Assembly: GCA_037962975.1 (NCBI GenBank)
Contig: CM075673.1
Coordinates: forward strand, 160,848,667 to 160,912,666
DNA from: Clitoria ternatea
Lineage: Eukaryota; Streptophyta; Magnoliopsida; Fabales; Fabaceae
Direction: 5' to 3'
DNA length: 64,000 nucleotides
In this document: positions 35,875 through 48,627 of the stretch, one piece after another
Position numbering within the stretch: position 1 is the stretch's first letter
How the letters are laid out: each line of letters starts with the position of its first letter
Made by a program: the position numbers and the translations under genes
The notes under the pieces: generated by a model
The model's database searches: none
The model's input: only the letters and a program-made list of their open reading frames with translations
Told to the model about the DNA's origin: nothing

Positions 35875-36988
35875 ATGGCTCGCAAGGCTAGGACCCTTAT
35901 TTCTAGGTTGCAAGGGATATTCTTAAGATCGTCAGCCATCATGCTGATGTCAACAAAAGTAAAGAACTTGAGACTTGTCCATTTTGGTGCTCTCACAAGT
36001 ATAAGGACTCATTTGCCTTGATTGCTCCATGGTTTGCAGATCGGATTTGCCATCTCCCTCGTGAGAGGTTTTTCGTTTTCCATGAATTCCACCTAACCAA
36101 AGTGGGAGTCTGACTCCCTTTCACAAAGTTTGAGATGAGGGTATTAAAATTTTTGGACATCGCCCCCAGCCAACTGTACCCCAACGGATGAGGTTTAATT
36201 CTTTCTCTTAAAGTGCTTGCCAAGCACCTCGGCTTTACTCTGACAGTTGCCATTTTTTCCCACTATGCTCGGGTGATGCATCGTGGCAACTCTGGCATGT
36301 GTTTTATCAACCTTCAATGTCAAAGCGACATCGTCAATTTTAAAGCTTTTGTGGAGTCTGTGAAGACGACGGGTGTTTCCTTCAAGCATTCTTTCTTTAA
36401 GTTTTTGGCCAAAAGGACCGAACCTCCCTTCTAGAAGGATGAGGAAGGCCAGAATTCGATCTACACCGGTTGGATTCACCAGTATTTTCTTTTGGCTAGC
36501 TTTCCGCATGCCGTCGAAGAACGCCAACTCAATGAGGGCTCCAAGGTTATGGTGGATGCCTTCCACACGCTTTCCCGAGGTGCTCCTTTGAAGTGTTGCT
36601 CTCTTCTAGGCACCAAGGAGACGAGGAGAGACTACATCACCTGCTTGGGTATATACCCTTGTTCTTTTTCTTTAACATTGGTTTTTATGATATCAATTAT
36701 AACCTTTTAGTTATGATTTTTTCAGGGGACATGGGCAGGGAAGCACTTGACCAACTTCGACAGGTTCTAGCCGGTATGAACATTGACGCAGCTAAAGAAG
36801 GCTATAACCCTCCCTATCCCTGGGCTAGGAGGAAGAAGAAAAACTCTAAGGGTTGTAGGAAAAAACAAAAGGTCACTGAAGAGAAAGAAAGGAGGGACTT
36901 TGGTAGGGGCAATGTTGTGGTTGTTGAGAACAAAAGGAAACCCCCCTCTATGACGTCGGTTCGGATGGCCTTAATGATTTACCGGTGA
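35875..36988 (+). pseudogene. Broken gag-like/PF04195-like gene, copy A, with intron
   Basis: Read in the frame homologous to the antisense gene of the Tat element, recognisable pieces are LPRERFFVFHEFHLTKVGV, KFLDIAPSQLYPN, LAKHLGFTLTVAIF, QCQSDIVNFKAF, KDEEGQ, then GAPLK and RRDYITCLG. A 77-bp GT-AG intron (36649-36725, phase 1) follows, then GDMGREALDQLRQ and a basic tail. In-frame stops interrupt it after KVGV (TGA), after LYPNG (TGA) and after PPF (TAG). The family resembles 'putative gypsy type transposon' proteins. It stands here without any polymerase. A donor-like GTGAGT at 36,985 hints at a further lost exon. Confidence 0.7.
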
Positions 36989-38856
36989 GTGAATCATAAA
37001 AATAATATATTATAAAAAATTAATTTATAATACAACTTCATTAAAATAAGAAAATCTTAGGATATAATTAATTTTTTATGTTAGATATTGGATAACTATT
37101 GGTTTTATATTGATGTATAATTGAATAATTTATGACTTAAAGTTATTTTAATTCTTAAATGTTATAGTTTAGAATTTAATTTTTTTATTTTACAGGTGTT
37201 TAAAATAGATATTTTAACCTCTTGAGTTAATAGGTCGCGCACCTATTGAGACTAAATGGTCAATTGGTTTGTTTACTAGACTTCTTGATAAATAGATATT
37301 AAAGAAACTATTAGTACAGACCTATTATTGAATCAAGTTAGGCACAGACTTAAAAAAGGTCCATCATAAGTAAATAGGTAAAGCCTTCAAAATGGGTTAT
37401 AGCTCATGAGGCAACCCGGCTCAAGGTGGGTTTTAGATGAGTCGGGTTTAAAAAATGACTCATTTTTTAAGCGAAACTTTTTCTTGTTTGACCCACTGAA
37501 CCTGACTCATAATGGACCAAACCCACAGTGAGCTGAGTTGGCCTGTGGGTTGGTAACTTTACTTAGTGGTATTTGAGTTAAGACTTTAATATTTTACTTA
37601 GTGATATTTAAGTTAAGACTTTAAGCTAAACTTTATCAATAGGTACTTTGGACTTTTATTTAGTGTGATGTTTTTAATTTGTATTATCTTGAAGTTGAAC
37701 TATAGAATGTATTTGGTTTTGTTTTATGGATCATGGATTATGGATTATATGAATTATGGATTTAATTTACAATAAAATATATGTTATGTGTTTGTATTTT
37801 CATAATAATAAAATAATTATATAATATTACCTCCGATTTCAAATATAAGAAAATATACCTAATTTCACACATATTAAGAATAGTAGTTAGAGGTAGTTAT
37901 TTACATTAATGTTACTACATATTTGATTTAATTTTTTAAAATACCCCTAGTATCATTTATTACGTGAAGAATTAGTGGCTTTGGAAATATATATAATGAG
38001 GACATATTTGGTAAGCAAGCATTTAATGACATTAAGAAAGTCTAATTTTGTTTATATCAAGGGACCAAAAAATTCCACCAAAAGTTATTTATATTTGGAA
38101 CCAGAGGTAGTATAATATTTATATAGAATTTGGTGTTGGAATATGGAGAAAATAAAAAGTATTTTTCTATTTTCTCTATTTTTAAAAATATTTTTTGGTA
38201 TTTTCTTATTTTTATTTAATTTTTAATTTTTTTTAAAGTCAGTTAACCCGTGAGCTACTTGATGGGTAGGAAGGTTAAGTCAGGTTGAGAAAAGTGACTC
38301 AAGCGAGCCAGGTTAGATTAAGCTATATAAATTTCCAACCTGTTTTAACAACTTTATAATTAGATCAAACTCTAACCTTTAAATTTTTATCAGGTAAAAC
38401 TTAAACCTAATAAAACTCACTCGACTTGGTCAATTTCCACAATTAATATGATTGGAAAAAAAGGTTGTAATGCTCATGTATGTGTGGGATCAGAAAGCAT
38501 GTTGACTGACCGTCTTAGTTTAAATACATAAAACTATATTAAATTATTTAATAATTATACTTAGGTCAAACTCTAACCTTCAAATTTTTAATAGATTAGG
38601 CTTAAACTTAATAAAACTGACTTCTTGGTCAATTTCCACAATTAATGTGATAGAAAAAAGGTATTTTTTTCCAGAAAAAGTATATTAAATTATTTAATAA
38701 TTAATATAGCAAAAAGGTTTTGCATCCATGCTTTAAATGGTTGTTATCTTTCAAAGATACTATTTTTCTAATAATCGTTTTAAATAGCGTCTAGGTGTCC
38801 TTGTGGTTGTCCATCTTGCAATCAGTAAAGAAAAGAGCAAAAGGTGATTTCGCAGG
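36989..38856. repeat. Right flank of the block and upstream region of defensin-like gene B
   Basis: Non-coding. Includes the direct-repeat partner of 35,117-35,860 (about 37,440-38,460), the Stowaway-like MITE and the duplicated upstream module (about 38,355-38,452 and 38,560-38,652). The last 250 bp are nearly identical before all three defensin-like genes. Confidence 0.6.
37827..38110. mobile_element. Stowaway-like MITE in unit B
   Basis: Same insertion as at 30,385, with TA on both sides. The ends are slightly mutated (TTACCTCCGA and CCAGAGGTAG). Confidence 0.7.
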
Positions 38857-39284
38857 ATGGCTGCTATGAACATCAATCTGAAGTTCGTACTGGGAATGCT
38901 ATGTATTGCATTAGTTTTGGCTTCAGGTAACAAATTTGGTTCTAAAAGTCATGAGTACAATAAGTCTTCTATAATTTCTTCAAAAAACTTTAATGGTTAG
39001 CAATACATGATATTACTAATTTGCAAGACACGAGTCTAATATATAATTAATTCAAAATTATGATGTGCATGTAATTAATTCTAATGACATTTTTGTTGAC
39101 TGTAGGACAAGCTATTGGTGAATCTATGGATCAAAAAGATATTGGTGAACTTGGTCGTATGTGGTATTGCTATGAATACCAGCCATGTTCACCAGATACC
39201 AATTGTAACCCTTACTGTGTGCGTCATGGCCGTAACAATGGAGGTTTTTGCAATAAAGACAAGCATCAGTGTTGCTGCTATTGA
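38857..39284 (+). CDS. Defensin-like secreted cysteine-rich protein, copy B (82 aa, 2 exons)
   Basis: Exons are 38857-38926 and 39106-39284 with a 179-bp intron in the same place as copy A. The signal peptide and all eight cysteines are identical to copy A. The cysteine 2-3 loop reads SPDTN and the residues before the gamma-core are NNGG. One further silent change (AAT for AAC before the last lysine-rich loop) separates it from A. It is intact, with AATAAA at 39,357. The near-identity with copy A, including the intron, points to a recent duplication or gene conversion. Confidence 0.85.
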
Positions 39285-39307
39285 TGATTGAAATATGTAT
39301 TTACTTA

Positions 39308-39343
39308 CCGTGTTTGTACAAATTAATGTGTTTACAAACACGG
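39308..39343. other. 3'-UTR inverted repeat, copy B
   Basis: CCGTGTTTGT and ACAAACACGG form a perfect 10-bp stem with a 16-base loop, 24 bp after the stop. Copy C has lost the second arm. Confidence 0.6.
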
Positions 39344-39362
39344 TCTATGTAATTTGAATAAA

Positions 39363-42300
39363 AGTGCAAATACAAGAATTTTCATTTTAAAATAATACAC
39401 AATGGGGTGGAACTTCGAACACAGGACTGAAGCCTCATCTTCTCCTCTAGTTATCATTAGCATGATAATTATCTTCTTTAGGCAAAATCCCATTGCAACA
39501 TTTTAGATATTTTAAACATCTACGATCTGTACTTTATACCTAGAAAACCATTGTCCTACCCTACAACCATAATTAAGATCGGTCTTGAAATTTTGTAAAC
39601 CCTAGATAATATAAAGATGAAAGTCTTTTAGTATTTTTTGACACCCATTTAATAAAAATACAAGAAACATTTAATAAAAATATAAGGAATTTTTTTTTGG
39701 TTTTTAGCGAACCTATCAGGTCACATGAAAACCCCAAACACATATAGGCATCGCTATATGGTTCTCAAGAAAATTCTCGGGAAAAATATATAATTCAAAA
39801 CATAGTATACATTGAATTTTATTGATTCTTTTGACATAAGTAGTTAGGAACCAAAACAACTACTAAATCTCTAGTGAGGTTAAGAAAAGCTACCTATTTC
39901 CACTATACCCAAACATATAAATATATATTAAGAGTGCTGGTCAAGACGATACTATACCCATAAGCTGTACAAATATATGTATATATATATATTAAATGAT
40001 AAGTGCTAAACCGGATTTTACATGATTTATTAGTCAAACATCAAGTTCCTCACATAATTAGTAATTCAACATAATCACTACTATACATACATTCATTTAG
40101 TACGATTGCGTTACTTTAAATGCAACTGACTACATCAACATACACCATAAGTTTTTCCACAACATTTAAATCATAATTTTATATGCAAATACATATGCAT
40201 GCGTATCCGACTCTAACGATGAGAATTACATTATAATGTATAAATTTTTACCATATATAATTAATTCATTTTTACCAGTACCGAATTGCTCACCCATAAT
40301 GTAATACCAGTCACTCTTAATCACAGTAGCAACTTAACTCGGTGTTACGGGCCAACCTTGACTCTAACTCGAAGGTGACTATGGAATCTGAAGAAACAAC
40401 CACATGGTATGTGCCTTATCATTAGATCACCCTCTCATTTGGGTCGACATCACAACAGGCCCCATTCAGTCCCCTGTGCATCTGAATGCAAATGCTATGC
40501 CAAACAATTATCAATCATCAATAAACTACCTGATTACCATCATCAGGGGCTACCACTTGGTTACCATCACCAACTGTTTCATTTTAATATATCAACAAGC
40601 ATAACATGCAGCAACCAATAATTAATTATCAACACAAACATAATTAGAAATTATTAATTGAAGCAACAATAACAATTAAGAGGTATATTTCCAGCAACCA
40701 CAAATAACATTGTCCTGAGATTCATCAAGCATTAATCAATATAAAAAAACATATATACCCTTATTCGTTCATAATTTATGCATTTAAAATATAATGCTTC
40801 CCTTACCTAAAATCCTTGATTCCTAACGCTTGAAATACTCCTCGAATGCTTTGAGTTAATCACTAATTTCAATTGAATGAAATCAATATGAATTTTCAAA
40901 ATGGAATTAGAGGAGAAGAGAGCATGTCATGACAATGGAAGGGGAAATGCAAACACAGAGTGTAGACTTCTCACGATTATAAAAAAACATTCTGGAGTAG
41001 TGGAACTAATGAAGATGTAGATATGAAATGAAAGGGTAATAGTATGGTATGGTGGCATGATGACATGTTATAATAACATCATGATGGTGGAATTTGGGAA
41101 ATTAAAGAAGGCAGCGTGAGAATTGGGAGAAGCAGTGTGCAGAGTGAAATGCAATAGGCACACATGGTCATGCATTTGATAGGTTGTAAATATCTATATA
41201 AGTAAAGCTACTTGTTACAAGTAGCAAAACCTGGAGAGTAAGTTTAATGGCCTTATTGAGAAAGGAATTAGGTGCAGTAATCTACACTATTGTGATCCAT
41301 ATGGTGATGCTAGATTGGTTGATGCCCGGTGGTGAAGAAAATGGTGACCAGAAAAATAATTTAGGCTAGGAACCTATTTTTAATAAATCTACAATAAATC
41401 ATAGGATAAGAATTAGGAAAAACTCCAAACAAAAAAGTTGTACAACTTTATTTTCTCTTTGATTGGTATATGGCACATGAAATTTCAGTAATGATAGCCC
41501 AAGTTATGTCTGAACCAAGGAAAAGTGCTCCCGGGACTCCTAAATTTCAAAGGGCTGAAAAGATAAATTTACTATGATTTTTCTTTCGAGAATCAACCTT
41601 CGTGTACTCCATCAAAAGTTTCTCAAAATTTCATCGATTCTATGTTTGTGTTTTGATTTTGGTATTTCAGTGATTTATGGGTTATGATGGTATTTTTGAT
41701 TAATTTTTTAGAATTTTTCAAATATAGGGTATTTACACTTGAAGTTGAATCGAGGATCCAGATTATGTTTGTAAAACCGGATAATGCCTTAAGGTATGTG
41801 TTGACATACAAAGAGGTTTATCATTTGAGTAACGAATAGGAATTTTTAATTCCGAGGGTTTTAAAATTGAAAAGTTTACTCTAAGTATTGACGCCTGGAA
41901 AATATTAGTTTTTATAAAATAAAAATATAATTATTATTGTATTATGAAGTATTATTTATAAATGGGAACCTGACACTTGATAAATGTCGATTATTTAATT
42001 CGTGAAGTATCATTAAATATATTGCTTGATATGTGTTATTGGCAATGAGCCATGATGGTGTTGGTAATATTTTGGAAATTAGATTTTGTGTTATAAAATA
42101 ATATTTATAAAGTGAAAGCTTAGTGCTTGATATTGTTGATGATTAATTGATATTGTTTCTTTGGAAAGCTGTAGGTTACGCCTTGTGGTGGCGCCATGTA
42201 TATGTTAAAGCATGATATGCTGCCTATGTGTTGTTGACAGTTCACTGTTCATGATATGTATTATTGATAGTGTGAATGTCATTTGTTGTATGGTTGTTAT

Positions 42301-42645
42301 GTATTGCTGGAAATGACCTATGTGGTATTATGAATATGATGAATGGTTATATTAGTTATGGTAATGATGGCTCTATGAACTTGTTTTAGAATATTTAAGG
42401 TGGCGATTGTTGGAGTTAGGCTGTAATGTCTTTATTATGAAATTGCGCTCTGATTCGCACACATGCATATTGCATTAACTCATGACATCATATGCATTAG
42501 TTACTATAGCACTTTGATTCACTCAACACTTAAATTTGTTGTATGGGTCCACCGATTATAACACTCAGATTTATTGTGCGGTTCACAAGGTACTACCGAT
42601 TATAACACTCATATTTGCTACATGATTACCAGGATATCCACCGAT
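39363..42645. other. Non-coding body of unit B
   Basis: Near-identical to 31,887-35,116 and without genes. It has a shorter TA run (about 39,978-39,991) and keeps about 90 bp near 41,125-41,215 that unit A lacks. Confidence 0.55.
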
Positions 42646-43413
42646 TTATAGCAAAACTTTCTCTGGCTCAACTTATTGAACCTGGCTCATAGTGGGCCAA
42701 ACTCGTAGTGAGTAGGGTTGGCCCGCAGGTTGGTAATTTTCTTTAGTGGTATTTAAGTTAAGACTTTAGTATTTTATTTAGTGGTATTTAAGTTAAGACT
42801 TTAAGCTAAACGTTATCAATGGGTACTTTGGACTTTTATTTAGTATGATGTTTTTAATTTGTATTATCTTGAAGTTGAACTGTGGAATGTATTTGGTTTT
42901 ATTTTATGGTTTATAGATTATATGAATTATGGATTTAATTTACAATATAATATATGTTATGTGTTTGTATTTTCATAATAATGAAATTATTATATAATAA
43001 AATATTTATATGGAATTTGATATTGGAATGTAAGAAAAATAAAAACTATTTCTATTTTCTCTTTTTTTAAAAATATTTATTTTGTTTTTTCTATTTTTAT
43101 TTAATTTTTAATTTTTTTTAAAAAATGGGTCAACCCGTGAGTCACCCAATGGGTTGATGGGTTAAGTCGGATTTAGAAAAGTAACTCACTCTAGAAAGCG
43201 AGTCGGGTTGGATTGAGTTAAAAAAAATTTCTAACCCATGATGGGCTAACCCATATGAACCAGGTTAACTTGTTTTAACAACTCTATAATTAGGTCAAAC
43301 TTTAATGTTCAAATTTTTAATAGATTAGACTTAAACCTAATAAAACTAACTTGACTTGGTCAATTTCCACAATTAATGTGATAGATTAGATGATTGCGGA
43401 TGGAATAAATTAG
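42646..43413. repeat. Left flank of the gag-like block, unit B
   Basis: Copy of 35,117-35,874, with a copy of the upstream module (about 43,286-43,383) ending 30 bp before the gag-like gene. Confidence 0.6.
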
Positions 43414-44527
43414 ATGGCCCGCAAGGCTAGGACCCTTATTTCTAGGTTGCAAGGGATATTCTTAAGACCGTCAGCCATCATGCTGATGTCAACAAAAATC
43501 AAGAACTTGAGACTTGTCCATTTTGGTGCTCTCACAAGTATAAGGACTCATTTGCCTTGATTGCTCCATGGTTTGCAGATCGGATTTGCCATCTCCCTCG
43601 TGAGAGGTTTTTCATTTTCCATGAATTCCACCTAACCAAAGTGGGAGTCTGACTCCCTTTCACAAAGTTTGAGATGAGGGTATTAAAATTTTTGGACATC
43701 GCCCCCAGCCAACTGTACCCCAACGGATGAGGTTTAATTCTTTCTCTTAAAGTGCTTGCCAAGCACCTCGGCTTTACTCTGACAGTTGCCATTTTTTCCC
43801 ACTATGCTCGGGTGATGCATTGTGGCAACTCTGGCATGTGTTTTATCAACCTTCAATGTCAAAGCGACATCATCAATTTTAAAGCTTTTGTGGAGTCCGT
43901 GAAGACGACGGGTGTTTCCTTCAAGCATTCTTTCTTTAAGTTTTTGGCCAAAAGGACCGAACCTCCCTTCTAGAAGGATGAGGAAGGCCAGAATTCGATC
44001 TACACCGGTTGGATTCACCAGTATTTTCTTTTGGCTAGCTTTCCGCATGCCGTCGAAGAACGCCAACTCAATGAGGGCTCCAAGGTTATGGTGGATGCCT
44101 TCCACACGCTTTCCCGAGGTGCTCCTTTGAAGTGTGGCTCTCTTCTAGGCACCAAGGAGACGAGGAGAGACTACATCACCTGCTTGGGTATATACCCTTG
44201 TTCTTTTTCTTTAACATTGGTTTTTATGATATCAATTATAACCTTTTAGTTATGATTTTTTCAGGGAACATGGGCAGGGAAGCACTTGACCAACTTCGAC
44301 AGGTTCTAGCCGGTATGAACATTGACGCAGCTAAAGAAGGCTATAACCCTCCCTATCCCTGGGCTAGGAGGAAGAAGAAAAACTCTAAGGGTTGTAGGAA
44401 AAAACAAAAGGTCACTGAAGAGAAAGAAAGGAGGGACTTTGGTAGGGGCAATGTTGTGGTTGTTGAGAACAAAAGGAAACCCCCCTCTATGACGTCGGTT
44501 CGGGTGGTCTTGATGATTTACCGGTGA
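43414..44527 (+). pseudogene. Broken gag-like/PF04195-like gene, copy B, with intron
   Basis: Nearly identical to copy A, including all the same in-frame stops and the intron (44188-44264). The shared stops show it was already dead before the unit duplicated. Differences are a handful of substitutions (for example GNM for GDM at the start of exon 2). The several 72- to 131-codon ORFs on both strands here are fragments or shadows of this one decayed gene. Confidence 0.7.
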
Positions 44528-46391
44528 GTGAATCATAAAAATAATATATTATAAAAAATTAATTTATAATACAACTTCATTAAAATAAGAAAATCTTAGG
44601 ATATAATTAATTTGTTATGTTAGATATTGGATAACTATTGGTTTTATATTGATGTATAATTGAATAATTTATGACTTAAAGTTATTTTAATTCTTAAATG
44701 TTATAGTTTAGAATTTAATTTTTTTATTTTACAGGTGTTTAAAATAGATATTTTAACCTCTTGAGTTAATAGGTCGCGCACCTATTGAGACTAAATGGTC
44801 AATTGGTTTGTTTACTAGACTTCTTGATAAATAAATATTAAAGAAACTATTAGTACAGACCTATTATTGAATCAAGTTAGGCACAGACTTAAAAAAGGTC
44901 CATCATAAGTAAATAGGTAAAGCCTTCAAAATGGGTTATAGCTCATGAGGCAACCCGGCTCAAGGTGGGTTTTAGATGAGTCGGGTTTAAAAAATGACTC
45001 ATTTTTTAAGCGAAACTTTTTCTTGTTTGACCCACTGAACCTGACTCATAGTGGACCAAACCCACAGTGAGCTGAGTTGGCCTGTGGGTTGGTAACTTTA
45101 CTTAGTGGTATTTGAGTTAAGACTTTAATATTTTACTTAGTGATATTTAAGTTAAGACTTTAAGCTAAACTTTATCAATAGGTACTTTGGACTTTTATTT
45201 AGTGTGATGTTTTTAATTTGTATTATCTTGAAGTTGAACTATGGAATGTATTTGGTTTTGTTTTATGGATCATGGATTATGGATTATATGAATTATGGAT
45301 TTAATTTACAATAAAATATATGTTATGTGTTTGTATTTTCATAATAATAAAATAATTATATAATATTACCTCCGATTTCAAATATAAGAAAATATATCTA
45401 ATTTCACACATATTAAGAATAATAGTTAGAGGTAGTTATTTACATTAATGTTACTACATATTTGATTTAATTTTTTAAAATACCCTTAGTATCATTTTTT
45501 ACATGAAGAATTAGTGGCTTTGGAAATATATATAATGAGGACATATTTGGTAAGCAAGCATTTAATGACATTAAGAAAGTCTAATTTTGCTTATATTAAG
45601 GGACCAAAAAATTCCATCAAAATTTGTTTATATTTGGAAACGGAGGTAGTATAATATTTATATAGAATTTGGTGTTGGAATATGGAGAAAATAAAAAATA
45701 TTTTTTCTATTTTCTCTATTTTTAAAAATATTTTTTGGTATTTTCTTATTTTTATTTGATTTTTATTTTTTTTAAATCAGTTAACCTGTGAGCTACTTGA
45801 TGGGTTGGAAGGTTAAGTCAGGTTGAGAAAAGTGACTCAAGCGAGCCAGGTTGGATTAAGCTATATAAAGTTTCAACCTGTTTGAACAACTTTATAATTA
45901 GATCAAACTCTAACCTTTAAATTTTTATCAGGTAAAACTTAAACCTAATAAAACTCACTCGACTTGGTCAATTTCCACAATTAATGTGATTGGAAAAAAG
46001 GGTTGTAATGCTCATGTATGTGTGGGGTCAGAAAGCATATTGTCTAACCGCCTTAGTTTAAATACATAAAAATATAATAAATTATTTAATAATTATACTT
46101 AGGTCAAACTCTAACCTTCAAATTTTTAATAGATTAGGCTTAAACTTAATAAAACTGACTTGGTCAATTTCCACAATTAATGTGATAGAAAAAAGGTATG
46201 TTTTTCCAGAAAAAGTATATTAAATTATTTAATAATTAATAAAGCAAAAACGTTTTGCATCCATGCTTTAAATGGTTGTTATCTTTCAAAGATACTATTT
46301 TTCTAATAATCATTTTAAATAGCGTCGAGGTGTGCTTGTGGTTGTCCATCTTGCAATCAGTAAAGAAGAGAGCAAAAGGTGATTTCGCAGG
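44528..46391. repeat. Right flank of the block and upstream region of defensin-like gene C
   Basis: Counterpart of 36,989-38,856: direct-repeat partner, Stowaway-like MITE and duplicated upstream module (about 45,895-45,990 and 46,097-46,190). Confidence 0.6.
45366..45649. mobile_element. Stowaway-like MITE in unit C
   Basis: Same insertion as at 30,385 and 37,827, TA on both sides, ends TTACCTCCGA and CGGAGGTAG. Confidence 0.7.
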
Positions 46392-46818
46392 ATGGCTGCT
46401 ATGAACATCAATCTGAAGTTTGTACTGGGAATGCTATGTATTGCATTAGTTTTGGCTTCAGGTAACAAATTTGGTTCTAAAAGTCATGAGTACAATAAGT
46501 CTTCTTAATTTCTTCAAAAAACTTTAATGGTTAGCAACACATGATATTATTAATTTGCAAGACACGAGTCTAATATATAATTAATTCAAAATTATGATGT
46601 GTATGTAATTAATTCTAATGACATTTTTGTTTACTGTAGGACAAGCTATTGGTGAATCTATGGATCAAAAAGATATTGGTGAACTTGGTCGTATGTGGTA
46701 TTGTTATGAATACCAGCCATGTTCACCCAATACCAATTGTAACCCTTACTGTGTGCGTCATGGCCGTAACAATGGAGGTTTTTGCAACAAAGACAAGCAT
46801 CAATGTTGCTGCTATTGA
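46392..46818 (+). CDS. Defensin-like secreted cysteine-rich protein, copy C (82 aa, 2 exons)
   Basis: Exons are 46392-46461 and 46640-46818 with a 178-bp intron. The signal peptide is unchanged, and all eight cysteines with their spacing are conserved. The cysteine 2-3 loop reads SPNTN, so both aspartates present in copy A are now asparagine. Silent changes (TTT for TTC, TGT for TGC, CAA for CAG, CCC for CCA) make it the most diverged copy at DNA level. AATAAA is at 46,877. The 3' UTR lacks one arm of the inverted repeat found in A and B. It appears functional. Confidence 0.85.
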
Positions 46819-46882
46819 TGACTAAATATGTATTTCCATACCGTGTTTGTACAAATTAATGTGTTTATGTAATTTGAATAAA

Positions 46883-47752
46883 AGTGCAAATACAAGAATT
46901 TTCATTTTAAAATAATACACAATGGGGTGGAACTTCAAACACAAGACTTAAGCCTCATCTTCTCCTCTAGTTATCCTTAGCATGTTAATTATCCTTTTTA
47001 GGCATAATTCCACTACAACATTTTAGATATTTTACAACATCTACAATCTGTACTTTAAACCTAGAAAACCATTGTTCTACCCTACAACCATAATTAGGAT
47101 CGCTCTTGAAATTTTGTAAGTCCTAAATAATATAAAAATGAAATTCTTTTAGTATTTTGTTGACACCCATTTAATACAAATACGGGGAACATTTAATAAA
47201 AATACAAGAAATTGTTTTTCAATTTTTAGTGAACCTATCAGGTCACGCGGAAATCTTAAACACATATAGACATCGCTATATGGTTCTTAAGAAAATTCTT
47301 GGGAAAAATATATAGTTGGTAACGTAATATACGATGAATTTGACTAATTCTTTTAACATAAGCCGTTAGGAACCAAAACAACTACTAAATCTCTGGTGAG
47401 GTTAAAAAAAGCTACTTATTTCCACTATACCCAAACATGTAACATATATATCAAGAGCGCCGACCAAGGCAATACTATACCTATAAAATTGTATATATAT
47501 ATATATATATTAAATGATAAGTACTAAACCGGATTTTACACAATTTATTAGTCAAACATCAAGTTCCTCACATAATTAATAATTAACATAATCATTACCT
47601 TACACACTGTCATTTAGTACGATTGCGTTACTTTAAATGCAACTGACTACATCAACATACACCATAAGCTGTTCCATAACATTTAAATCATAATTTTTAT
47701 ATGCAAAAACATATGCATGTAGATCTGACTCTAATGATGGGAATTACATTAT
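46883..47752. other. Non-coding body of unit C, left part
   Basis: Homologous to 31,887-32,770 but visibly more diverged than A is from B. TA run near 47,488-47,509. Interrupted at 47,752 by the Tat element; homology resumes at 57,665. Confidence 0.6.
47748..47752. other. Left target-site duplication ATTAT
   Basis: ATTAT here and at 57,665-57,669 flank the Tat element. Units A and B have a single ATTAT at the empty site (for example ...TTACATTATAATGT near 32,770). Confidence 0.85.
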
Positions 47753-48316
47753 TGATCTGGGGTGGCAAGCCAAACTGGACGAGGTTCTCCAAGTACAAAT
47801 GCCACATCGTCCAAAGATAAAAAGTGAAAACCGGAGTCCTACATGTCTAGCTGACTACGGGCCCTTATGGTAGACCACGGTTCATTACTGACAATTCGAT
47901 AATTAGTCAGAAGAGGTATGGGCAACCATACCCTGCAAGCACTGTACCAACAGTAAGTTAAGAGAGTGGTCAAATCACTCTCAGATCTAAGGTATGTACT
48001 ATAAATACAAGTCATTTATTACTGAGCAGGTATCTGATTTAAGTAGTCCGTAATCTACCTCCATAATTCAATATTATCTTGAACACTGTGCTGACTTAAG
48101 CATCGAAGAATAATCTGCAGGTACTCCTCCGGTGTGGTCTTGAAGGCAGTGCGGAGTGAACAGCAATAGCAACCTTTACTAAAGAACCTCAGATTCCCAC
48201 TGAACCGGGGTAAAGAATACCGCACTCCACTGAGGAGGTGTAAAACTGAGTAAGAGGAGAACTTTAGAGTCCGACCAATATAGTCATCTTTGACCCCGGA
48301 TTCATCAGACAGATCA
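47753..48316 (+). repeat. 5' LTR of the Tat element (564 bp)
   Basis: Starts TGATCT, ends AGATCA. A TATA-like ACTATAAATAC occurs near 47,998. The minus-strand ORFs of 83 and 122 codons overlapping it reflect its higher GC content only. Confidence 0.85.
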
Positions 48317-48317
48317 T

Positions 48318-48335
48318 TGGCATGCCCACTGGGAC
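48318..48335 (+). other. Primer-binding site of the Tat element
   Basis: TGGCATGCCCACTGGGAC lies one base after the LTR. It resembles the TGGCGCCGTTGCCGGGGA type site of Tat elements, with several changes. Confidence 0.55.
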
Positions 48336-48627
48336 TGCATAAATTTGTGAGTCCCACATCGAATCGATCAAAGCAGGCATGGAGCGCTCTAGAGGAGACG
48401 AGACTCCAGAAGGACATGTCCAAAATGCAACAAGAACTTTAAATTTTAAGGAGGGAATAGTGGAGACCCCCGGGACAGAGTTAAGAGACCAGACGGTAGT
48501 GCGCACAGATCCCAAGGATAAAATTATAAGGCAATTACGCTAGGAGATACAATCATTATGCAGGGAGAATCGAGGTGATCAGAGGCATCCGGAGAACCCC
48601 TACCAATCGGAAAGATCTTTGACGAAT

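Noticed and set aside
36195..36566. 123-codon minus-strand ORF duplicated at 43,734
   Set aside because: Antisense of the decayed gag-like gene. The plus-strand frames match the Tat accessory protein and this one matches nothing I recognise.
48055..48515. Minus-strand ORFs of 122 and 83 codons
   Set aside because: They lie across the Tat 5' LTR and primer-binding site, and the 3' LTR shows a shifted and shortened version (57,403-57,665). Not conserved as protein.
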